Source: Hymenobacter sedentarius (GTDB taxonomy: Bacteria > Bacteroidota > Bacteroidia > Cytophagales > Hymenobacteraceae). Taken from it: a stretch of DNA of 64,000 nucleotides. Every line of letters starts with the position of its first letter. Positions within the stretch are counted from its first letter, which is position 1. Shown in pieces: positions 24,746-33,384 of this stretch. The stretch is from contig NZ_CP013909.1 of assembly GCF_001507645.1 (NCBI RefSeq), forward strand, positions 4,030,001 through 4,094,000, in the 5' to 3' direction. Both the position numbers and the translations under genes were made by a program. Under the pieces are notes generated by a model. The model worked only from the letters and a program-made list of their open reading frames with translations, did not search any database and was not told the DNA's origin.

Positions 24746-27394
24746 CTACTGCGCGGGCTCCTTGCCGTAGGAAATCATATTCGTGATAATTCGGTACGCC
24801 CCGGGCACACCGGCCGGCAACTCCCGAAACAGCGACAGGCCCGTGTAGATGTAGTGGCCCTTGCCGTAGTCCGTGACCAGGATGGCGCTTTCCTTGGGCG
24901 TTTCGCCGGGGTCGTGGCTGCTGATGACGGTCTGGTACTTGGGGTCCCACTGCGAGGGGTAGTACAGGCCCTGCTCCTGCACCCAGCCGTTGAAATCCTG
25001 GGCGGTGATTTTGTTGGGCGCGTTCAGCAACGGGTGCTTCGTCAGGGTCACGGGGGCGTCTTCTACCGTCACCCGGTCGCTGCTCATGGTCATGGGGTAC
25101 GGGCCAATTTGGGGCAGCACAGTGCCGCGGTTCACGGTGTACTGCACCACCACGTTGCCGCCCTGCTCCATGTATTTGAGTATTTCGGGCTGCTGGGTTT
25201 TGAGGCGTTCGACGGTGTTATAGGCGCGGACGCCCACCACCAGGGCATCGTATTTCTTCAGGTTGGCGGCGGTGAGCTCCTCGGGTTTCAGCAGGGTCAC
25301 GTTGTAGCCGATTTGGCGCAGGGCATCGGGCACTTCGTCGCCGGCGCCCATGAGGTAGGCCACGTTCTGGCCGCGCCGCTTCAGGTCGAGCTTCACCAGC
25401 GGGGCCACGGCCTCGGGGAAGAGGAACTGCGTGGGGATGTGCGGGTACTCAATCTTCTGGATGCCGCGGGCATAGGCCTGGCCGGCCACGGTGGCGGTGG
25501 CGCGCAGCTCGGCGCGGCCGGGCGCGGCGCCGGCCAGGGGCTGCACCTGGAAGTTCACGGTCAACTCCTCGTCTTTGGCGGCGAGGGCGAAGTCGGCGGT
25601 GGCGGGCTCGCACTTCCAGCCGGCGGGCAGGGCCAGGGCCAGGCTGCCGCTCACCCCGGCGCGCCCGGCCCGCAGCGTGACGGGCACGGTCTTAGGCTGG
25701 GCATCGGCGAAGACGTAGGAACGGGCGGGCGGCAGGTTCACCAGCACGGGCGGCACCACGGCCAGCGGCTGGTATAATTCGCCCAGCACGGGGTCGGTGT
25801 GCTTGTATTGGACGGGAACGTAAATAGAATACTGCTGGCCTTCCACTTCCAATGAGGTCAAAACAGACGCGTTAGACTCATTTTCCGGCATCCCTATTAG
25901 CTCTTGCCTAGTCAGTTTAATAAAATTCTTGGTTACCCCCTTACCTGGTTTGAGTGGCTCTCCATTTGTAGAGCCCAAAAAGCTGGTACTCTTACTCATT
26001 TCTGCGACAAGCACAGAATCCGGCACCTGATACATGCCTACGCTGCTAGGCAGCCTCAACCAGTACGGTTGGGAGGTACCTACTTTTTTATTAATAGTAA
26101 GCGCTGCGCTGAAGCTCACTACTTTCCCGGTAAGAAGTGGCGTCTGCATCACAGTATCAAACATTGTCAGAAAACCACTCACCCGTTTGAGGGTAATCTC
26201 TTTCTGCGAGCGGTTCAATATGGCGATTGCAACAGTCATTTTTTGACCTGCTACCACCGAAGATTCACTAGCAGTTGCTGTTATGCTAAGGCCGAGGCAA
26301 GCAGCAATCAGCTTGTGTACCTCGCGCGACTTCTCAACTAGAATTAATCTCTGCTCCCTCCCTGCCCCAACATATGGTATCTTAGAATTGGCTTGCTTCG
26401 CTGAGAGAAGCTGCATTATCAACTTATTCGATTTCATAAGCCCCGCCACGCTCGCGCTTGGGTTGCTCGCATCATACTTCCGAATCACCTCCTGAATCAA
26501 CTTGCCCACGGCCGCGCCGCCGGGCACGCGGTTCCAGGTTTGGTCCACGCCTTCGAACAGGTCTTTGGTGGCCTTGTCGCCTTTCACGGGCTGGAAATAC
26601 TCCAGCGCCTCGCCCCGCTGGGCGGCCGAGCCGAAGCCCTGGCTGCGGTGGTTGGAGCGGCTGCGGGCCGCGATTTCGCCGTAGCTCTGGCCCAGCAGCG
26701 GGTTGTAGCCGCCGGCATCGAGCTTGAGGTAGCCGCTCATGTCTTCGCCGGGCTTCACGAAAAAGCTGCCGGTGTTCCAGAGCAGGCGCTTGGGCTGCCA
26801 GGCTTGCACGTACTGGAGCTGTTCGGGGAAGCGCTTGGGGTCGCCGGCGGCGTCGAAGGCTTCGGCGGCGAGGATGGCGCTGGCTTGGTGGTGGCCGTGG
26901 CCGGCGCGGGCATCGGGCGGGAAGCGGGTGATGAGCACATCGGGCCGGCGCTGGCGGATGACCCACACCATGTCGGCGAGCACCTGCTCCTTGTCCCAGA
27001 TGCGAAAGGTTTCGTCGGAGGTTTTGGAGAAGCCGAAGTCGTTGGCGCGGGTGAAGAACTGCCGGCCGCCGTCGAGGCGCCGGGCCGCCAGCAGCTCCTG
27101 CGTGCGAATCACGCCGAGGCCTTCGCGCAGCTCGGGGCCGATGAGGTTCTGGCCGCCGTCGCCGCGGGTGCAGCTCAGGTAGCTGGTTTCGAGCAGGCGC
27201 TCGTTGGCCATGTAGGCGATGAGGCGGGTGTTTTCGTCGTCGGGGTGGGCGGCGATGTACATCACCGAGCCCAGCACGTTGAGCTTCTTGAGTCCCAGCA
27301 GGATATCCGAGGAGGAGTAGGTTTTGGGCGTTTGGGCCAGGGCCGCCAGGGGCAGCAGCAGCGCCGCAAGCAGCGGGCGAAGGTGACGGAACAT
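24746..27394 (-). CDS. Large exported PIG-L family deacetylase with C-terminal ThuA-like domain
   Basis: This 882-residue protein has a signal peptide (LLLPLAALAQ). Residues 38-260 carry the PIG-L/LmbE metal site AHPDDEN (His50, Asp52, Asp53) and GHGHHQAS; members remove acetyl groups from N-acetylglucosamine-type sugars. The middle (about 310-680) is beta-rich and probably binding modules. The C-terminal 200 residues (YLMGAGDEVPDALRQIGYNV, YDALVVGVRAYNT, GGNVVVQYTVN) resemble a ThuA/class I amidotransferase-like fold. The region encoding about residues 311-515 is visibly lower in G+C than both flanks. Confidence 0.82.
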   Translation of the reverse strand: MFRHLRPLLAALLLPLAALAQTPKTYSSSDILLGLKKLNVLGSVMYIAAHPDDENTRLIAYMANERLLETSYLSCTRGDGGQNLIGPELREGLGVIRTQELLAARRLDGGRQFFTRANDFGFSKTSDETFRIWDKEQVLADMVWVIRQRRPDVLITRFPPDARAGHGHHQASAILAAEAFDAAGDPKRFPEQLQYVQAWQPKRLLWNTGSFFVKPGEDMSGYLKLDAGGYNPLLGQSYGEIAARSRSNHRSQGFGSAAQRGEALEYFQPVKGDKATKDLFEGVDQTWNRVPGGAAVGKLIQEVIRKYDASNPSASVAGLMKSNKLIMQLLSAKQANSKIPYVGAGREQRLILVEKSREVHKLIAACLGLSITATASESSVVAGQKMTVAIAILNRSQKEITLKRVSGFLTMFDTVMQTPLLTGKVVSFSAALTINKKVGTSQPYWLRLPSSVGMYQVPDSVLVAEMSKSTSFLGSTNGEPLKPGKGVTKNFIKLTRQELIGMPENESNASVLTSLEVEGQQYSIYVPVQYKHTDPVLGELYQPLAVVPPVLVNLPPARSYVFADAQPKTVPVTLRAGRAGVSGSLALALPAGWKCEPATADFALAAKDEELTVNFQVQPLAGAAPGRAELRATATVAGQAYARGIQKIEYPHIPTQFLFPEAVAPLVKLDLKRRGQNVAYLMGAGDEVPDALRQIGYNVTLLKPEELTAANLKKYDALVVGVRAYNTVERLKTQQPEILKYMEQGGNVVVQYTVNRGTVLPQIGPYPMTMSSDRVTVEDAPVTLTKHPLLNAPNKITAQDFNGWVQEQGLYYPSQWDPKYQTVISSHDPGETPKESAILVTDYGKGHYIYTGLSLFRELPAGVPGAYRIITNMISYGKEPAQ

Positions 27395-27862
27395 GTGCAG
27401 AGAAACCAGAATGAGGCCGTGAAGTTAAGCGCAAGCCCTCCCCTACGGCTAATTGGCTGCCTAGCAGCACCTGATTCAGCTCAACTTGCTGAGCCTACTA
27501 GTACGTAGCCAAGTATCTTACCAATCGTCTGTCATGCAGAGCGCAGCGAAGCATCTTATCCCCGCGGAACGAGTCGTGCCAACGTGATAAGATGCTTCGC
27601 TGCGCTCTGCATGACAGCCGCTTCATTATTTGTTAGCCCAACTTCCTTGAGCTTGCCATTTATTATAAATGCGCCGAGCCGGAGCGCCAAGCAAGCCAGC
27701 CACAATAGCAAATACCCAAGTAAATAAACGCGCGGCGGCTGTGCAGGCGCAACAATGCCCGTACCGGGCACGTCTTTAGGGCCGCTAGTGTTTCTCAGCT
27801 TTCTCAGCCCCGACACCGGTTCCTTTGCTACTCAGTCGTCTCACACGGCTTTTTCTTACTTT
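27395..27862. other. 468-base divergent spacer with one palindrome and no supported gene
   Basis: The spacer separates the PIG-L gene and the subtilase gene, which are transcribed away from each other. It contains the family B palindrome at 27530-27616. A minus-strand frame at 27640-27816 has a short hydrophobic segment (LGYLLLWLACLALRLG) but runs into the repeat and is not supported. TTCCTTTG at 27820-27827, one mismatch from TAnnTTTG, may be the subtilase -7 box. Confidence 0.6.
27530..27616. repeat. Long palindromic intergenic repeat, family B, copy 1
   Basis: There are perfect 31-bp arms at 27530-27560 and 27586-27616 around a 25-base loop. The family core is GAAGCATCTTATC with a TGTCATGC outer end. 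It is shared with the copy at 55795-55877. Confidence 0.92.
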
Positions 27863-29593
27863 ATGACACTATCCCTTTCCCGCGTATCAATGCCAGTGCT
27901 GCTGGCGGTTACGCTGCTATCGTCTTGTGCCCGCCGGCCCCAGGCCAGCTCTCCCGTGGCGTCTATTGCCGTTAGTGCACCCGCCGCGGCACCGGAGGTG
28001 CTCACCGCCCCCGAAACCAAGCCCGCCCCCGCACCTACCCCGGCTCCCATCGGCGACCTGAGCAGTTCGCAGTGGTATTTGAAAGACCCCACGCTGGATA
28101 AAGTACCTGGCGTGGGCGCTACCCGGGTGTACGATGAGATACTGAAAACGCTGACGCCCCAGCCCGTGGTAGTGGCCGTGATTGACTCGGGCATCGACAC
28201 GGCCCACGTCGACCTGAAGCCCATGCTGTGGACCAATCCCAAGGAAATACCTAACAACGGCATCGACGACGACAAGAACGGCTACGTCGACGACGTGCAC
28301 GGCTGGAACTTCCTGGGCGGGGCCGATGGCCGCAACGTCAACGCCGAAACCCTGGAAATGACCCGCATTGTGGCCGCTGGCCGCAAGCGCTTCAAGGGCA
28401 AGACGGCCGCCACCGTGAAGCCCACCGAGCGGGCCGATTTCGCCTTGTATACCAAAGCCGAAAAAGCTTACTCCGCCCGCCTCAAGGAAGAAACCGAGCG
28501 CAGCGAGCAGGTAGAAAGCATGACCGGACCGCTCACCATGATGGTCGACAACCTGAAGCAGGCCCTGGGCGTGACCACCCTCGACACCACGGCGCTGCGC
28601 ACCATCAAGACCGACGACCCCAACCTGCGCCGCGCCACGGCCGGCATGCTCGAGATGATGCGCCAGACCGGTGCCGCCGATACCGATGCCTTGCTCAAGG
28701 AACTGAGCGAAGGCGCCAAGCAGGAGCGCAGCATGCTGGATAACTCGCTCAACCTGAAGTTTAATCCGCGCGCCGACATCGTAAAGGACAACCCCAACGA
28801 CGTGACCGAGCGCTACTACGGCAACAACGACCTCCACGGCCCCGACCCCATGCACGGCACCCACGTGTCGGGCATCATCGCGGCCGTGCGCGACAACCAG
28901 CTGGGGGTGCAGGGCATTGCGCCCAACCCGGTGCGCATCATGGTGGTGCGGGCCGTGCCCGACGGCGACGAGCGCGACAAGGACGTGGCCAACGCCATCC
29001 GCTACGCCGTGGACAACGGCGCCCAGATTATCAACATGAGCTTCGGCAAAGAATTCTCGCCCCAGCGCCAGGCCGTGGAAGCCGCCTTTAAATACGCCGC
29101 CAGCAAAAACGTGCTGCTGGTGCACGCCGCCGGCAACGAGAACGCCAACCTCGACGTGACGAGCAACTATCCGGCTTCGTTCTACATCAACAAAACCACG
29201 GTGCCCAACCTGCTCACCGTAGGCGCCTCCGGCCCGCGCGACAACGCCCAGCTGCCCGCCAATTTCTCGAACTACAGCAAGCGCGCCGTCGATGTGTTTG
29301 CCCCCGGCATGAGCATCTTCAGCACCCTGCCCGGCAGCAAGTTTGGCAACGAAAGCGGCACCAGCATGGCCTCGCCTGTCACGGCCGGCGTGGCCGCGGT
29401 GCTCAAATCGTACTTCCCCAAGCTCACCGCTGCCGATTTGAAGCGCATCATCATGCAATCGGCCCGGGTGCACCATACCAAAGTGCAGGTGCCCGGCACC
29501 GATAAAATGGTTGACTTCTCCACGCTCTCCGTCACGGGCGGCGTGGTGGATTTGTACGAGGCGGTGCGGCTGGCGCAGAAGGCGTCGCTGTAG
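27863..29593 (+). CDS. S8 family serine peptidase, lipoprotein, with large Asp-His insert
   Basis: This is a 576-residue subtilase. The N-terminus has a lipobox (TLLSSC, Cys22) followed by a Pro/Ala-rich linker. The catalytic triad is Asp108 (VAVIDSGID), His331 (MHGTHVSGI) and Ser501 (GTSMASPVTAG), with the oxyanion Asn in AAGNENAN. Asp and His are about 223 residues apart, whereas about 40 is usual. The insert is rich in charged helices (KAEKAYSARLKEETERSEQ). Surface exposure is inferred from the lipobox. The gene is followed by an extended palindrome that contains its terminator. Confidence 0.88.
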   Translation: MTLSLSRVSMPVLLAVTLLSSCARRPQASSPVASIAVSAPAAAPEVLTAPETKPAPAPTPAPIGDLSSSQWYLKDPTLDKVPGVGATRVYDEILKTLTPQPVVVAVIDSGIDTAHVDLKPMLWTNPKEIPNNGIDDDKNGYVDDVHGWNFLGGADGRNVNAETLEMTRIVAAGRKRFKGKTAATVKPTERADFALYTKAEKAYSARLKEETERSEQVESMTGPLTMMVDNLKQALGVTTLDTTALRTIKTDDPNLRRATAGMLEMMRQTGAADTDALLKELSEGAKQERSMLDNSLNLKFNPRADIVKDNPNDVTERYYGNNDLHGPDPMHGTHVSGIIAAVRDNQLGVQGIAPNPVRIMVVRAVPDGDERDKDVANAIRYAVDNGAQIINMSFGKEFSPQRQAVEAAFKYAASKNVLLVHAAGNENANLDVTSNYPASFYINKTTVPNLLTVGASGPRDNAQLPANFSNYSKRAVDVFAPGMSIFSTLPGSKFGNESGTSMASPVTAGVAAVLKSYFPKLTAADLKRIIMQSARVHHTKVQVPGTDKMVDFSTLSVTGGVVDLYEAVRLAQKASL

Positions 29594-29890
29594 CCTCACG
29601 GCGGGGACCTCACCCCCGGCCCCTCTCCCGCGGAGAGGGGAGCCATTCGTCGCCTGTCATTGCGAGGCCGCAGGCCGTGGCAATCCGTCCTGACAATGCG
29701 ACCAGCCCTCTAATGTGAAAAGCCCCGGTTCTGCTACGAGTCGGGGCTTTTGCGATGAAAGACGTTGTTACTTCTCAGGGGTAAGTGCAGACAGAGGAAA
29801 GATTGCTGCGCTGCGCTCGCAATGACAGGCGACGAATGGCTCCCCTCTCCGCGGGAGAGGGGCCGGGGGTGAGGTTATAGCCGTGAGGCT
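29592..29890. repeat. 300-base extended palindrome with 59-bp perfect arms
   Basis: Arms at 29608-29666 and 29816-29874 are exactly complementary over 59 bases. Outer ends AGCCTCACGGC (29592-29602) and GCCGTGAGGCT (29880-29890) pair as well. The arms contain the widespread CCTCACCCCCGGCCCC...GGGGAGCC element seen again at 52987-53153. The structure fills the whole gap between the convergent subtilase and SDR genes and encloses a terminator hairpin. Confidence 0.93.
29718..29751. terminator. Bidirectional terminator nested in the 300-base palindrome
   Basis: AAAAGCCCCG pairs with CGGGGCTTTT around a 14-base loop. It lies near the centre of the large palindrome between convergent genes and can end transcripts from both sides. 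Confidence 0.8.
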
Positions 29891-29902
29891 ATAACACAAC
29901 CC

Positions 29903-30712
29903 CTACCCCACCACAACTCCTTTTTCTTCCTTGCGGAAGTGGTTGAGCACGAGCTTATCCGTTAGGCCCGGCAGCCACTTGTTGAGGAAGACCGTGAGTT
30001 TGCCCTGGCTGGTGAGCACGAGGGAGCGGCGGCGTTGCTGCACGGCTTTTAGGATTTCATCGGCCACGGCTTCGCTGCTCATCATGGCGCCTTCGTCGCG
30101 CGGCGATTCGCCTTGGGCGGAGCCGTCGGCCGCGAGCGCCACCTGCCGGATGTTGGAGGCCGTGAAGCCCGGGGCGGCCGTGAGCACGTTCACGCCCTGG
30201 TCGAGCAGCTCGGTGCGTAAGGCTTCGAGAAAGCCGTTCATGGCAAACTTGGAAGCCGAGTACCCGGTGCGGCCCGGCAGGCCCCGGTATCCCGCTATGC
30301 TGCTAATGCCCACAATGGTACCTTTGCTGGCCAGCAGGCTGGGCAGGGCAAACTTGGTGGTGAAGACGGTGCCGAAGAAGTTGGTTTGCATGAGCCGCTT
30401 GATGACATCCAGGTCGGCGTCCTGGAAGCGGGCGCGCATGGAAATGCCCGCGTTGTTAATCAGCACGTTGAGGCCGCCAAATTGAGCTACGGTTTCGCGC
30501 ACGGCCCGTTCGGCGGCGGCTTCGTCGCCCACATCGGCGCGCACAGCCAGGTGAGCAATGCCGGCCGCAGCCAGGGCCTGGGCGGTATCGGCGAGCTTGG
30601 CTTCGTCGCGGCCCGTAAACGCCACCTGGTAGCCGGCGCGACCAAAGGCCAGGGCACAGGCCCGGCCGATGCCCGAGGTACCACCTGTGATAAGAACTGA
30701 ATGAGAAGGCAT
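29903..30712 (-). CDS. Short-chain dehydrogenase/reductase (DHRS7-like)
   Basis: This is a 269-residue classical SDR with ITGGTSGIGRA at the N-terminus, NNAGISM, catalytic Ser in GISSIAGY and YSASK. The C-terminal extension (VLTSQGKLTVFLNKWLPGLTDKLVLNHF) is hydrophobic and amphipathic, as in membrane-associated SDRs of the DHRS7 type. The substrate is unknown. It is a single gene, convergent with the subtilase. Confidence 0.87.
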   Translation of the reverse strand: MPSHSVLITGGTSGIGRACALAFGRAGYQVAFTGRDEAKLADTAQALAAAGIAHLAVRADVGDEAAAERAVRETVAQFGGLNVLINNAGISMRARFQDADLDVIKRLMQTNFFGTVFTTKFALPSLLASKGTIVGISSIAGYRGLPGRTGYSASKFAMNGFLEALRTELLDQGVNVLTAAPGFTASNIRQVALAADGSAQGESPRDEGAMMSSEAVADEILKAVQQRRRSLVLTSQGKLTVFLNKWLPGLTDKLVLNHFRKEEKGVVVG

Positions 30713-30773
30713 AGCAGTGGAAATAATGGCACCGCAGCGCCACTGAAAAGCTTGAGACCAGTTATTGAGGCAA

Positions 30774-30781
30774 CAAACTTA
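30774..30781 (-). promoter_or_regulatory. Consensus -7 box (TAAGTTTG) upstream of the SDR gene
   Basis: On the minus strand this is an exact TAnnTTTG match about 60 bases before the SDR start. No TTG is seen at the expected -33 distance. The rest of the 288-base divergent spacer (30713-31000) shows nothing else that I can support. Confidence 0.3.
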
Positions 30782-31000
30782 CGGCCGCGCTGAGCGACTT
30801 CTGCGTGACCTTTTCCGCAGGGCCAGCAGGTGCCAGGCACGCCCTCGTGGGCTCAGCCGTGAGAGCCGGAACCGCGGGTTGAGCTGAACGCTCTGGTAAC
30901 TGGCCAATTGCTGCGCGAAAGTGGGCTATTTTGGCGGCTTCGTGCCTTTTCTTGCTTACATTTATCCACTGAATTCTATGGTTTTCTCTTAGCATACCCT

Positions 31001-33280
31001 ATGATCCCACTCTTACGTTCTTGGTCCCGCATTGCCCCCGGAATTGTGGCCGTTTTGGTGGCGCTGGGCACGTTTCCGGTTCTGGCCCAGAGCACCACCT
31101 GCCCCATTGCGGCCACGTGCACGCCGGGCCGGGCCAGCAGCCCCCAGGCCGCTACCTACAATATGGGCATCCTCAACGTAACGCTGGGGAACAACCTCAT
31201 TAACAATACCACACCCGGGCAGCTGGATGGCTACAAGGACTACAGCTGCACGCAGAATGCGGCCCTGGTAGTGGGCCAGAGCTACGCCATCAGCGTGCGG
31301 ACGGGCACCAACGCGGCCGAAAACGTGCGGGTTTGGATTGACTACAACAACGACGGGGCCTTCACCGGCAACAACGAGCTGGTATTCAGCTCCAACAGCG
31401 CCACGCTGCACACGGGCACCATTACGCCGCCCGCCGTGGCTACCCTGGGCACCCGCCTGCGGATGCGCGTAGCGGCCGACTACGCCAACGGCACCATCCC
31501 CACCCCCTGCTCCACCCCCGAATACTCGCAGGATGAAGACTATAGCGTGACCCTGACCGGGAACGTGAGCGCGCCGGTAGCCAGCTTCAGCGCCAGCAGC
31601 ACCATCACGTGCTCGGGCTGCGTGCAGTTCACCGATGCCAGCCAGAACCTGCCCACGTCCTGGCTGTGGACCTTCGGCGACGGCACCACCAGCACCGCCC
31701 AAAACCCCAGCCACTGCTACGCCGCGGCCGGCACCTACGCCGTGACGCTGCAAGCCACCAATTCGGCGGGCGCCAACACCAGCGCGGCCACCAGCATCGA
31801 GTACAACACGCAGATACCGCTCCCGGCCAACTGCTCGCCCCAAACCATCAATTACTTCGCCAAATACGGCATCACCCGCTTCCAGCTCGGCACCATCGAC
31901 AATGCCTCGGCCGATGGCAGCGCCGGCTACCAGGATTTCACCTGCGCCAAGCGCACGCAGCTTACGGTGAGCGTTAATAACTCGATGACCATCACTACCG
32001 GCGGCGTGAATGCGCACGATATCCGGGTGTACCTCGATTCCAACAACGACGGCGTTCTCACCACCGCCGAGCAGGTGTTTCAGAGCCTGAACACTCCCAC
32101 TCCCGGCGTGACGGCCCGGCTCAACCTGCCCGCCAGCACCCCCCTCAACCAGCCGCTGCGCCTGCGCGTGATGGCCGATGCCGTGGGCAACAACCCGGGG
32201 CCCTGCACCAGCCCCATCAGCGGTCAGGTGGAAGACTATACGGTGATAGCGCGGCCCAACACTTCGCCGCCCAGCATCGACTTCACGAGCAACTACGTGC
32301 CCGGGGGCTGCGTGAACCCCATTCAGTTCACCGATGCCAGCCAGAACCTGCCTACTTCCTGGCTCTGGAACTTTGGCGATGGCACCACCAGCACGGCCCA
32401 GAACCCCTCGCACCAGTACGCCGCTACCGGCACCTACACCGTCTCGCTCACGGCCACCAACTCGTTCGGGTCAGCCAGCATTACGCGCCCTGACGCGATA
32501 GCAGTGTCGGTGCCGTGCTTCACTTATTGCCCCTCCAATGGCTCGGGCGGAGGTGGCCCAGGGGGCACCCAGTTGCCCAGCCAGTTCTGGATGACGCTGG
32601 TGAGCGTTTCTAACGCGCAGCCGGCCTACAGCAATGCAACCGGCAATGCCCCCGGCGGCTACGCCAACTACACGGCGCAGCCGATTAACGTAACCTCCGG
32701 CAGCCTGGTCAACCTCACCGTAGTTACGAACTTGGCCGTGGTGCATCGCACCGCCGTGTGGGTGGATTTAAACGCCAACGGCACATTCGAATCTACTGAG
32801 CTGGTGGCTATCGGCATAACGCAAACCGGCGCCGGCGCCAACACGTTTACAGCAAGCTTTGCGGCCCCAATTCGCACCACCGTGCTCAATACCCGCATGC
32901 GGGTGCTCAGCGTGGTGAATACCAATACGCCCTCTCCTTGCCAGATAAACCAGTTTAATGCGGAGGTGGAAGACTACCAGCTGCGCGTGACGCCCCTGCT
33001 GGCCACCCGCGACGCTCTGGCCCTGCCCTCGCTCAGCCTCTACCCCAACCCCACCCTTACCGGCCAGATGCGGCTGCGCCTGACCGACGCCAACGCCGCC
33101 GGCGCCTATTCCGCCGAAGTGCAGAACCTACTGGGCGCCACCGTGCTCACCGCGGCCCTGCGCCTGAGCGCAACCGCCGACGCGGCCCTGAACCTGAGCC
33201 GCCTGGCTCCGGGCGTGTACGTGCTGCGCCTGCGCGACGCCCACGGCCAAACCGCCCTGCGCCGCGTGGTGCGGGAGTAA
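31001..33280 (+). CDS. T9SS cargo protein with three GEVED and two PKD domains
   Basis: This 759-residue secreted protein has a signal peptide (PGIVAVLVALGTFPVLAQ). Domain order is GEVED (about 40-185; VRVWIDYNNDGAFTGNNE and QDEDYSV), PKD (190-275; SWLWTFGDGTTSTAQNPSH), GEVED (290-420), PKD (425-505; SWLWNFGDGTTSTAQNPSH), a Gly-rich linker, GEVED (520-665) and a type A sorting domain (LSLYPNPTLTGQ to GVYVLRLRDAHG). It is probably exported by T9SS and anchored or released at the surface. No catalytic domain is visible, so a binding or adhesin role is inference. Confidence 0.88.
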   Translation: MIPLLRSWSRIAPGIVAVLVALGTFPVLAQSTTCPIAATCTPGRASSPQAATYNMGILNVTLGNNLINNTTPGQLDGYKDYSCTQNAALVVGQSYAISVRTGTNAAENVRVWIDYNNDGAFTGNNELVFSSNSATLHTGTITPPAVATLGTRLRMRVAADYANGTIPTPCSTPEYSQDEDYSVTLTGNVSAPVASFSASSTITCSGCVQFTDASQNLPTSWLWTFGDGTTSTAQNPSHCYAAAGTYAVTLQATNSAGANTSAATSIEYNTQIPLPANCSPQTINYFAKYGITRFQLGTIDNASADGSAGYQDFTCAKRTQLTVSVNNSMTITTGGVNAHDIRVYLDSNNDGVLTTAEQVFQSLNTPTPGVTARLNLPASTPLNQPLRLRVMADAVGNNPGPCTSPISGQVEDYTVIARPNTSPPSIDFTSNYVPGGCVNPIQFTDASQNLPTSWLWNFGDGTTSTAQNPSHQYAATGTYTVSLTATNSFGSASITRPDAIAVSVPCFTYCPSNGSGGGGPGGTQLPSQFWMTLVSVSNAQPAYSNATGNAPGGYANYTAQPINVTSGSLVNLTVVTNLAVVHRTAVWVDLNANGTFESTELVAIGITQTGAGANTFTASFAAPIRTTVLNTRMRVLSVVNTNTPSPCQINQFNAEVEDYQLRVTPLLATRDALALPSLSLYPNPTLTGQMRLRLTDANAAGAYSAEVQNLLGATVLTAALRLSATADAALNLSRLAPGVYVLRLRDAHGQTALRRVVRE

Positions 33281-33384
33281 GCTGCCGCGCAGCAGTCAGC
33301 CGCGCCCCTGGTGCTTAACCAAACCGGGGCCTGCCAGCGGGCGCGGGCCCGGTGCTTCCCTTTTGCTTCTCTTTACTTTTTTAT

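Noticed and set aside
27640..27816. Possible small minus-strand membrane protein
   Set aside because: It has one hydrophobic stretch but no good start context, and its end runs through a family B palindrome; it could be a gene remnant but cannot be supported.
27917..29599. 560-codon minus-strand open frame opposite the subtilase
   Set aside because: The subtilase has a full catalytic triad on the plus strand; the antisense product is low-complexity Gly/His/Val and arises from third-position G+C bias.
31013..32413. 466-codon minus-strand open frame opposite the GEVED/PKD protein
   Set aside because: The plus strand has clear domains and a sorting signal; the antisense frame mirrors the repeats and has no signal peptide or motif.
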